Shown one piece after another: positions 34,208 to 40,388 of a stretch of DNA of 40,388 nt. The notes beneath the pieces were generated by a model, which saw nothing but the letters and a program-made list of their open reading frames with translations, had not been told where the DNA came from and searched no databases. The DNA lies in NCBI GenBank assembly GCA_030064975.1, contig JASJDX010000008.1:1-40388 (forward strand), in the 5' to 3' direction. Both the position numbers and the translations under genes were made by a program. The stretch comes from Pleurocapsa sp. MO_192.B19 (GTDB lineage Bacteria > Cyanobacteriota > Cyanobacteriia > Cyanobacteriales > Xenococcaceae). The stretch's first letter is position 1. Each line of letters begins with the position of its first letter.

Positions 34208-36175
34208 ATGTTGAGGTTAAAAATAAATTCACAACCAGAAACAACAGAAAAAAATCTAAAATCTAAAGATTGGACGAGAATTCGTTACTATCGAAAACCA
34301 GATTACACCAGACCGCTATTAGAAATTCCCCAACTCGCTCGCCAAAGAATTTTCCAGCGATTCCGTTTTCTGTATGGAGAAAACTTGGCGAATCAATATT
34401 TGCCTGAATTAGAGCGGATTATGCAAGTTTTCTATGCCTATAAACCACCAGAACTAATCCAAGCTGAGCAAGAATTAATCCCAGCCAATCGCTTTACAGA
34501 GAAGGACTTAATTTTAATTACTTATGGAGACCTTCTTTCTAGTGAGTCCAGCTCACCTCTGGCAACCTTGGCTAACTTTTTGGCACAAGTTCCCGGATTT
34601 AAGAAGGCGATCAATACTTTGCATATCCTGCCCTTTTTTCCTTATTCTTCCGATCATGGATTTTCGATTACCGATTTTCGCACTGTAGATCCCAAATTAG
34701 GTGATTGGCAAGATATTGAAGAAATTGGCGATTCTTATCAGCTGATGTTTGATGCAGTGTGCAACCATATATCATCTCAAAGTATTGCCTTTCAAGAAAT
34801 GCTCAATGGAAATCCCGTTTATCAAGATATTGCTACTGTCTATCGTTCTCCCGAAGAATTAACCCCACAACAACGTCAAATTATCGTTCGTCCTCGTACC
34901 TGCGATCTCCTCACAAAATTTCAAGCTATTGATGGAGCAGTCTGGGTTTGGACAACGTTTTCCCCTGACCAGATTGACCTTAATTATCAAAATCCCAAGG
35001 TGCTGCTGTGGGTCATTGAAACCTTGTTACTCTATATCCGTCGTGGAGCCGACCTGATTCGTTTAGATGCGGTAACTTATTTATGGGAAATCCCTGGAAC
35101 GCCCTGTGCTAATTTGGAGCAAACTCATGAGACGATTAAACTCTTGCGCGATATTTTTAATGTTGTCGCTCCAGGAGTCGCTGTGATCACAGAAACCAAC
35201 ATTTCTCATCAACAAAATATTGCTTATTTTGGCAATGGTCACGATGAGGCGCAGATGGTCTATAATTTTGCCTTACCTCCTCTAGTACTACATACTTTTT
35301 ATCGCGAAGATTCAACTGCTCTGTCCTTATGGGCTAAAGAATTACAGTTCCCTTCAGCAACTACAACTTATCTCAATATATTAGATACTCACGATGGTAT
35401 TGGATTGATGGGCGTAAAAAACATTCTCTCCTCTAAAGACATCCAGTTCCTGATTAACCAAGCCAGAGAACACGGCGCTTTTGTTTCGTATCGTACTGCA
35501 GTAAATGGTCAAGATGAACCCTACGAAATTAACACCACCTGGTTTAGTGCCTTGAACTTAGATAGTAGCAACGAAGATCTAACTCTTCAAATTAAGCGTT
35601 TTGTCGCTACCCGTAGCATTGCTCTGGTACTCAGAGGTGTGCCAGGAATTTACCTGCACGGTTTGATTGGCAGCACCAACGATGTAGATGCTGTTTTGCA
35701 AACTAAATCTAAACGAGATATTAATCGCCAAATCATTAACGAAACTGAACTCTATGATGAACTCAAGATACCAAGCTCCAAATTATCTCAGCTGACTCTT
35801 TATCTGGGCAGAATCCTGCAAATTAGAGTTCGACAGTCAGCCTTTCATCCCAATGGGTCACAACAAATTTTGCTGCTCTCACCAGAATGTTTTGTAGTTC
35901 TACGTATTGCTCCGAATTGTGAAGAACATATTTTGACCCTAACCAATGTTACTAATAAAGTTTGTCAAATTGAAGTTCCTCTCTCTCAGCTTCAGCTAGA
36001 GAATTCTAATTCGATTACCTGTGCTACTCCAGACGATACTTATTGGTACGATTTAGTCGGAACAAGGGGATGGAGAGTTCAAGCACAAAAATTAACCATA
36101 GTCTTGCAGCCATACGACATTGTCTGGCTGATTCCTTTTGTTGAATTAGAGAGAAATATTGAAAATCAAGAATAG
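34208..36175 (+). CDS. GH13 subfamily 18 sugar phosphorylase (sucrose or glucosylglycerate/glycerol phosphorylase-like)
   Basis: A 655-residue alpha-amylase-superfamily enzyme. The barrel shows the GH13_18 pattern: HILPFFPYSSDHGFSITDF (about 139-157), FDAVCNHIS, the nucleophile in DLIRLDAVTYLW (Asp at about 287), acid/base in VITETNIS (Glu at about 329) and the third acid in LDTHDGIG (Asp at about 396). The loop VRPRTCDLLTKF is longer than in small sucrose phosphorylases. About 100 residues precede the barrel. Family members split sucrose, sucrose-6-phosphate, glucosylglycerol or glucosylglycerate with phosphate to give glucose-1-phosphate; sucrose and glucosylglycerol/glycerate are common cyanobacterial osmolytes, so osmolyte breakdown is the inferred role. 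Exact substrate cannot be decided by reading. The gene stands alone, before the IS junction. Confidence 0.88.
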   Translation: MLRLKINSQPETTEKNLKSKDWTRIRYYRKPDYTRPLLEIPQLARQRIFQRFRFLYGENLANQYLPELERIMQVFYAYKPPELIQAEQELIPANRFTEKDLILITYGDLLSSESSSPLATLANFLAQVPGFKKAINTLHILPFFPYSSDHGFSITDFRTVDPKLGDWQDIEEIGDSYQLMFDAVCNHISSQSIAFQEMLNGNPVYQDIATVYRSPEELTPQQRQIIVRPRTCDLLTKFQAIDGAVWVWTTFSPDQIDLNYQNPKVLLWVIETLLLYIRRGADLIRLDAVTYLWEIPGTPCANLEQTHETIKLLRDIFNVVAPGVAVITETNISHQQNIAYFGNGHDEAQMVYNFALPPLVLHTFYREDSTALSLWAKELQFPSATTTYLNILDTHDGIGLMGVKNILSSKDIQFLINQAREHGAFVSYRTAVNGQDEPYEINTTWFSALNLDSSNEDLTLQIKRFVATRSIALVLRGVPGIYLHGLIGSTNDVDAVLQTKSKRDINRQIINETELYDELKIPSSKLSQLTLYLGRILQIRVRQSAFHPNGSQQILLLSPECFVVLRIAPNCEEHILTLTNVTNKVCQIEVPLSQLQLENSNSITCATPDDTYWYDLVGTRGWRVQAQKLTIVLQPYDIVWLIPFVELERNIENQE

Positions 36176-36230
36176 CTAATGACGCTTGATATGAATTAAG
36201 AAAATTAATTGGCCATAAAAACCTTAATTA

Positions 36231-36299
36231 TTAGACCTCTTTAGCTTCATAGGCATTAATTATTCGTTGCCGTAGGTCAATTGAATAAGGAGCAGGCAT
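36231..36299 (-). pseudogene. IS630-family transposase N-terminal relic
   Basis: The minus-strand frame reads MPAPYSIDLRQRIINAYEA and stops three codons later. This is the standard beginning of IS630-family transposases (MPAPYSxDLRxxxxxA). Everything after codon 22, including the helix-turn-helix and the DDE domain, is gone. Short but very characteristic. Confidence 0.65.
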
Positions 36300-36418
36300 C
36301 AATTTTAATCTGTTTTGTACTCTTTTAGCTTATCTGTTTTTTGGTCTACTCAACTGAAAACTGCTGTAAATAACTATATTCTTTCTCTAGGGAATGTGTT
36401 TCTGGGAAGTTTTAGAGC

Positions 36419-36458
36419 AAGAGCGATCGCGACTCTTATCTGAGTCGCGATCGCTCTT
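36419..36458. terminator. Perfect 17-bp hairpin built on two HIP1 sites
   Basis: Arms AAGAGCGATCGCGACTC (36419-36435) and its exact complement (36442-36458) with a 6-nt loop TTATCT. Each arm contains a GCGATCGC octamer. It lies 244 bp after the phosphorylase stop. No T-run follows, so it may end transcription poorly; it could also be a repeat-type element. Confidence 0.5.
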
Positions 36459-36475
36459 CACAAGGGATGGATTAG

Positions 36476-37847
36476 CGGTACTTAAACAAAAATTAAGCCC
36501 AAACAAACCCTAAGCTAGTTTTATAAGCTATGAATACGTCACGATTTTGGTTGAGCCACTCTACAAAACGATAAGACATGGCTGTACGAAATGACTGTCT
36601 TAGCTTCAGGAAATGTGTTCAAAGGTTTATTAGCCCAACGTCGTCTCAAACCTCCAGTTAACTTATGCCAAAGAATAAAACTATAGGCACAAAAGACAAG
36701 AATAAAATGTCTTTTTAAACTTTTAATTCCTCTGATTTGGTATTCTTTTAGTCCTAACGACCCCTTGGCTTCACGATAAAATACTTCTACCCAATTTCTC
36801 TCAGAATAAGTATCAACTACCCACTGTGGAGTTACAATTGATGGCTCAACATTGGTAATAAAGTAATCTATGTCATCCGCATCTTTAAACAGAGGTGCAT
36901 TCATAACGATAGCTATTTTCCTTGTTCCTTCAAGACGAGATATTTCTACTTCAATAGTAGCCACCCAAACAGTTCTGGATTTTTCTAAGTTGATTGTAGT
37001 TTGAGTATAAGCCTCTTTTGGCAGTGATTCTGCTAAAGTATCTAATCTTATTTCTTCGGTTAATTCTTTTGAATTAACAACTTTAACCTTACGGTTTTTA
37101 GCCAGCCCTCCTAAGTAGTTTAATTTTCTCTTTTCTAGTTCCTTAAGAAATTTTGTATTATTACCATATCCTGAGTCGATTAATACTATTCCTGGTTCAT
37201 ACCCTCTCTCTCTACTTTTATCAATTAACTTTAAAGCCAACTCAGGTTTCTTCTGAAAATTTGGGTCTTTCTTTCCCTCTGGTAGTGAATTTGCATGTTG
37301 ATATAACTCTATATCTAAAGGTAAGCTTTTTTTTCCATCATATAAATGAGTTGTTACTACGACATTCCCATTATCTGTTTTTCCAATTTCTCCGATGTAT
37401 TGACGACCTACTCCTGCGGTAAAGTTACCACTTTTCCTATGTCCCGAATCATCAACAATTAAACTAAATCCTCGGCTTATTTTCGTTTGCCTGCACTTAT
37501 TCATCACTTCTAAACGCCGCTCATTGAGCTTGTCTGCACACCAAGTTGCTTCTGTTAAGAAGTGGTGTAATTTGTGGTAAGTTACTCCTACAGAGTCTGA
37601 AGCCATTTGGTATATGTTTTTTCGCTCACTTTCTCCCAATAAACCCCCTAAATAGTTTCTAAACTCTCTTTTTTGTGCTTTAGTTCTCAATAAATCATCA
37701 AACTTTTTACACCATCTATTAAAGCAGGGGGGCATAGCTGCGGGAGTTGTTTCTCTCATCATCAACAATCGCCATTCATGGCAATGTAAAAAGCTTATAC
37801 AATGATGATTTTACTTGATTTTTAGTTTTAAACTTGTTTAAGTACCG
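36476..37847 (-). mobile_element. IS701-family insertion sequence
   Basis: A 1372-bp element with perfect 14-bp terminal inverted repeats, CGGTACTTAAACAA at 36476-36489 and its complement at 37834-37847, around one transposase gene on the minus strand. Left flank is TTAG, which fits the YTAR target preference of this family; right flank is TTAT, so a 4-bp duplication is missing or altered. The right end abuts the glycosyltransferase stub, whose first part is absent on the left. This suggests deletion or recombination between IS copies rather than a simple insertion. Confidence 0.85.
36539..37762 (-). CDS. IS701-family transposase with a 3'-end frameshift
   Basis: A DDE transposase: first Asp in LIVDDSGHRKSG, second in IVLIDSGYGN, Glu in ERNWVEVFYREAKGSLGLKEYQ, in the order and spacing of IS701-family enzymes. 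The start is the ATG at 37760-37762 (two TTG codons before it are in frame). Near 36590-36596 the frame has one extra base: the present end reads VISYSHVLSFCRVAQPKS, whereas the +1-corrected frame gives FRTAMSYRFVEWLNQNRDVF and then YKTSLGFVWA, ending at a TAA at 36493-36495, the usual tail of the family. About 35 C-terminal residues are thus replaced by 20 unrelated ones, so activity is doubtful although all catalytic residues remain. Confidence 0.85.
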   Translation of the reverse strand: MMRETTPAAMPPCFNRWCKKFDDLLRTKAQKREFRNYLGGLLGESERKNIYQMASDSVGVTYHKLHHFLTEATWCADKLNERRLEVMNKCRQTKISRGFSLIVDDSGHRKSGNFTAGVGRQYIGEIGKTDNGNVVVTTHLYDGKKSLPLDIELYQHANSLPEGKKDPNFQKKPELALKLIDKSRERGYEPGIVLIDSGYGNNTKFLKELEKRKLNYLGGLAKNRKVKVVNSKELTEEIRLDTLAESLPKEAYTQTTINLEKSRTVWVATIEVEISRLEGTRKIAIVMNAPLFKDADDIDYFITNVEPSIVTPQWVVDTYSERNWVEVFYREAKGSLGLKEYQIRGIKSLKRHFILVFCAYSFILWHKLTGGLRRRWANKPLNTFPEAKTVISYSHVLSFCRVAQPKS

Positions 37848-37848
37848 T

Positions 37849-38043
37849 TATTATCAAGACGGAGTAACAGGCTATTTGTATCAACCCCAAAATGAGTTGG
37901 ATTTTTTAACCAAGTTAGGTTTATTAATTAATAATCAAAATCTGCGAGAGTCGATGGGTATTAAAGCTCAACAAACTGTACAACAATATAGTTGGGAACA
38001 AGTAGTTGATAATTTAGTTGAGATTTGGGTAGAGCAGATCTAA
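37849..38043 (+). pseudogene. C-terminal stub of a GT4 glycosyltransferase
   Basis: The 65 codons following the IS right end read YYQDGVTGYLYQPQNELDFL, a typical GT4 pattern (DGxTGYLxxPxxxxxL), then INNQNLRESMGIKAQQTVQQ and YSWEQVVDNLVEIW, the standard last helix of group-1 glycosyltransferases. The N-terminal 300 or so residues are missing; they are not on the left side of the IS701 copy. A TTG inside the IS end could start a short peptide but no function is expected. Confidence 0.8.
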
Positions 38044-38449
38044 CAGAATAAATTGCTTGATTAAATTGATGGGTTGCATACTAAGAGTGCAGTGTAGCAA
38101 AGATGCGTAGAGTAATTGTAGAGTAATTGTTTCACCAGGCCAAGCATAATCTTAATCTCTCAATATTTAATCTCTTAATACAGCAGACCTCTGGCGATAT
38201 AATAAAGTACGAGCGATTGATTATGCCAAAAAACTAAAGCCTGAAGAGTTTAGTTTAGGCTATTAAATTCTGGGAAGCCTAATAAACCTAAGGCTATTTT
38301 ATTTTAATATCGCAACACTGGAAAAATTTAAAGGTCTAACTTGCAAAAGTAGTATAGTTACAAGTTATGAGTTAGTTGTTACATCTATATCTAAATTCAA
38401 TTAACCTAATCAATATCAATATTGAATAAACTTCTTATTTTTTTACTTT
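38044..38449. other. Gene-free region with possible coding debris
   Basis: A 406-bp stretch before the antiporter gene. A plus-strand frame from 38171 to the TAA at 38264-38266 reads NTADLWRYNKVRAIDYAKKL and KPEEFSLGY, which looks like the end of a real protein but has no start and no family I can name. A weak hairpin (AGCCT/AGGCT) with T-rich DNA after it lies near 38277-38310. The rest is AT-rich and should hold the antiporter promoter. Confidence 0.35.
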
Positions 38450-39541
38450 ATGAACCCAATAACTTTTTTGACCTTAGTAGTGGGATTAATTTTACTGGTG
38501 GTGGGTGCTGAATTTCTGGTTAAGGGTGCATCTCGCGTAGCCGCTATTTTACAAATTCCTCCTTTAATTATTGGATTAACTATTGTCGCCTATGGTACTA
38601 GTGCGCCAGAAATGTCCGTTAGTATTATGTCTAGCTTTTCAGGGCAGGGTGATATTGCTATAGGTAATGTGATCGGCAGTAATATTTGTAATATCTTATT
38701 AGTCTTGGGTTTGTCTTCACTAGTTGCCCCTCTCATTGTCTCTAAACAGGTAATTAGATCTGATGTCCCTATTATGATTGGGGTTTCTTTATTGTTATTG
38801 ATGTTTAGTTGGGATGGCAAACTGAGCAGAGTAGATAGCATTATTTTGTTTATTGGTGGATTACTTTACACTCTGTCCTTAATTTATCAAAGTAGTAAGC
38901 AAGGTGCAGAACAAGATGAGTTCACGGAAGAATATAGTTTTTCAGGTAATGTTTCTGCTGCACTATGGATTAAAAATATCGTTTTTATTTTTGCTGGTTC
39001 AGGTTTACTTATTTTAGGTTCTCGTTGGCTAGTTGAATCAGCAGTGACTATTGCTGAAGCACTAAAAGTCAGTGAGTTATTAATTGGTTTAACTATTGTG
39101 GCACTTGGTACATCATTACCAGAATTAGCTACCTCTATGGTTGCCAGCTTTCGGGGAGAAAGGGATATTGCAGTAGGAAATGTTTTAGGTAGCAATATTT
39201 TTAATGTTTTGGCGGTGCTAGGTATTGGGGGAGCAGTTTCCCCTAATGGAATTGCTGTTAGTGAAGCGATAATTCAGTTTAACGCTCCAGTAGCGATCGC
39301 CGTAGCCTTTGCTTGTCTACCAATTTTTTATTCTGGTAAACGGATTGACCGTTGGGAAGGTTTGATGTTCTTATTTTATTATTTGGCATACAATGCCTAT
39401 CTCATTCTAGATGCTTTAAACCATGAAAGTCTTCCTGTATACACTAACATCATGCTCGGTTTTGCTCTTCCTTTAACTGCCATTACCCTGCTGACTCTAG
39501 TCATCCAAGAAAGACTAGCGAAGAAAAATAAGACTGGTTAG
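38450..39541 (+). CDS. Calcium/sodium antiporter (YrbG-like, CaCA family)
   Basis: A 363-residue membrane protein of the Ca2+/cation antiporter superfamily with ten predicted helices in two inverted halves. Both alpha-repeats that line the ion path are clear: GLTIVAYGTSAPEMSVS with GNVIGSNICN (about 42-81), and GLTIVALGTSLPELATS with GNVLGSNIFN (about 213-252). The acidic residues in the SAPE and SLPE turns bind the cation. An acidic stretch in the loop between halves (about 152-162) may add regulation. Members exchange Ca2+ for Na+ or H+ across the cytoplasmic membrane. The gene stands alone, convergent with the TPR gene, and no terminator hairpin is obvious after it. Confidence 0.93.
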   Translation: MNPITFLTLVVGLILLVVGAEFLVKGASRVAAILQIPPLIIGLTIVAYGTSAPEMSVSIMSSFSGQGDIAIGNVIGSNICNILLVLGLSSLVAPLIVSKQVIRSDVPIMIGVSLLLLMFSWDGKLSRVDSIILFIGGLLYTLSLIYQSSKQGAEQDEFTEEYSFSGNVSAALWIKNIVFIFAGSGLLILGSRWLVESAVTIAEALKVSELLIGLTIVALGTSLPELATSMVASFRGERDIAVGNVLGSNIFNVLAVLGIGGAVSPNGIAVSEAIIQFNAPVAIAVAFACLPIFYSGKRIDRWEGLMFLFYYLAYNAYLILDALNHESLPVYTNIMLGFALPLTAITLLTLVIQERLAKKNKTG

Positions 39542-39674
39542 TTGTTGGTTATTAATAGCTAATTTAAAGTTCAAAATTAGAAACCAATCACTGTGAACCT
39601 CCAATATCTTTAAAGCCAAATAAAAGTTAATTGTTACCGCATATGGGCAGGGAATGGAGTATCAGTCACTTTTC

Positions 39675-40388
39675 TCAATTACTTTCAGCTGCTGTTCCTG
39701 ATTCAATTTCTGCAATTTTTTCTTGAGTCAAACGATTCTCTTTCTCAAGAGTTTTTAAGACAAAATCGGGTAATTGCGCCGATTTTTCTAAAGCTTGCTC
39801 AAAGTTTTCCATGGCATTTTCTAATACTTTAATATCATTTTTATTCTTGCCAATTTGTCTTAAAATTTGTCCTTTTAAATAGTAATGTTCTGGATTATCA
39901 GGGGCAGTTTCTAAAGCTTTATTAGCATATTTTAAAGCCCGATCGTATTGTTTTAAATCGCGATAAGCTACCGCCAAACCACGATCTACCAAATAATTAG
40001 GTGCAGCATAGGCTTCAAAACGAGTTATCGTTTGTTCGGGACTAGAAAAAGGCAAGTTTACGGCTAATAATAAATCCATATAGCCTTTTATTAAGTTAAA
40101 CTCAGGGTCATTGGGGTCATTTTCTTCTGCCTCATCTAAATATTTAAACACTAATTGTAACTTATTTACGGCATCTATTGCACCTTGTTTTTCATAAATA
40201 TATGCCCCATCTAAAAAATGCCCCACTGCTAAATATAAATTACCCCGCACAGGATCTTTAGCACTTAAAAATTGAGCCGATTCTAAAGTTTTAATGGCAT
40301 ATTTTTTAATACTTTCCCAGTCCCTTTCGGTATAGGCTAAAGAAGCAAGCATAGCATAGGCTAAAGGTTCATTTGCTTCTTCAGATTC
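39675..40388 (-). CDS. TPR protein of the Sll0314/Alr1548 type, 5' end outside window
   Basis: The minus-strand frame is open to the last base of the window (reading ...EEANEPLAYAMLASLAYTERD), so the ATG at 40350-40352 is probably internal and the gene is partial. The visible 237 residues consist of tetratricopeptide-like helix pairs: LASLAYTERDWESIKKYAIK, a middle part with YLDEAEENDPNDPEFNLIKG, AVAYRDLKQYDRALKYANKA, then HYYLKGQILRQIGKN and a final helical stretch ending in GTAAESN. Pattern and end match the cyanobacterial Sll0314/Alr1548-type TPR proteins of unknown function, as far as I recall them. No enzyme motif. TPRs suggest a protein-binding role. Confidence 0.78.
   Translation of the reverse strand, partial: ESEEANEPLAYAMLASLAYTERDWESIKKYAIKTLESAQFLSAKDPVRGNLYLAVGHFLDGAYIYEKQGAIDAVNKLQLVFKYLDEAEENDPNDPEFNLIKGYMDLLLAVNLPFSSPEQTITRFEAYAAPNYLVDRGLAVAYRDLKQYDRALKYANKALETAPDNPEHYYLKGQILRQIGKNKNDIKVLENAMENFEQALEKSAQLPDFVLKTLEKENRLTQEKIAEIESGTAAESN

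Larger units (their letters stand above)
36176..36475. other. Spacer with IS630 relic and HIP1 hairpin
   Basis: No intact gene. It contains the 22-codon transposase relic (36231-36299, minus strand) and the strong HIP1 hairpin (36419-36458), then the left end of the IS701 element. The 5' part of the truncated glycosyltransferase found on the other side of the IS is not here. Confidence 0.55.

Overview
The window comes from a low-GC cyanobacterium. The evidence is frequent HIP1 octamers (GCGATCGC) on both strands and cyanobacteria-type genes: a Ser/Thr kinase with an extracytoplasmic tail, a COP23-domain gene, a GUN4 domain, a HepA-like ABC transporter, a GH13_18 sugar phosphorylase and an Sll0314/Alr1548-type TPR protein. 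The genus cannot be read from this window. I see no tRNA, rRNA or CRISPR array.

Layout. 1-5.8 kb: the 3' end of a CFA-synthase-like methyltransferase, a convergent alpha/beta hydrolase, a Ser/Thr kinase, a COP23 lipoprotein gene broken by an 87-bp miniature transposon, a TPR remnant, and a lipoprotein that fuses a trypsin-like protease to a GUN4 domain. 6.1-25.6 kb: a large exopolysaccharide locus. It holds a HepA-like ABC exporter, a GH39-like secreted glycosidase, a Wzc-type co-polymerase/tyrosine kinase, a sulfotransferase, a Wzy/O-antigen-ligase-like polymerase, six GT2 or GT4 transferases, a WecG/TagA transferase, a pyruvyl transferase and a Wzx flippase. Debris (sulfotransferase relic, transposase relic, sensor-like fragment) lies between them. 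25.6-29.8 kb: aldo/keto reductase, HerA-like ATPase and a small lipoprotein. 30-34 kb: an hsp20-lon operon with clearly higher GC and no HIP1 site, probably acquired by transfer, then a second aldo/keto reductase. 34.2-36.2 kb: GH13_18 phosphorylase. 36.2-38.0 kb: transposon junction with an IS630 relic, a large HIP1 hairpin, an IS701-family element whose transposase is frameshifted near its end, and the 3' stub of a glycosyltransferase abutting the IS. 38.4-40.4 kb: a Ca2+/cation antiporter and a TPR protein running off the window.

How the genes work together. The central locus has the core of a Wzx/Wzy-dependent pathway: GTs build a repeat unit, Wzx flips it, the Wzy-like protein polymerises it, and the BY-kinase co-polymerase sets chain length. 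Sulfotransferase and pyruvyl transferase genes predict an acidic, sulfated and pyruvylated polymer, and the GH39-like enzyme would trim or release it, as PslG does in the Psl system. No priming glycosyltransferase or outer-membrane export (OPX/Wza) gene is in the window, so those must be encoded elsewhere.

The most notable observations are the MITE-disrupted COP23 gene with a clean TA duplication, the frameshifted sulfotransferase relic inside the polysaccharide locus, the foreign-looking hsp20-lon operon, the protease-GUN4 fusion, and the IS701 copy without matching target duplication next to an orphan glycosyltransferase stub.
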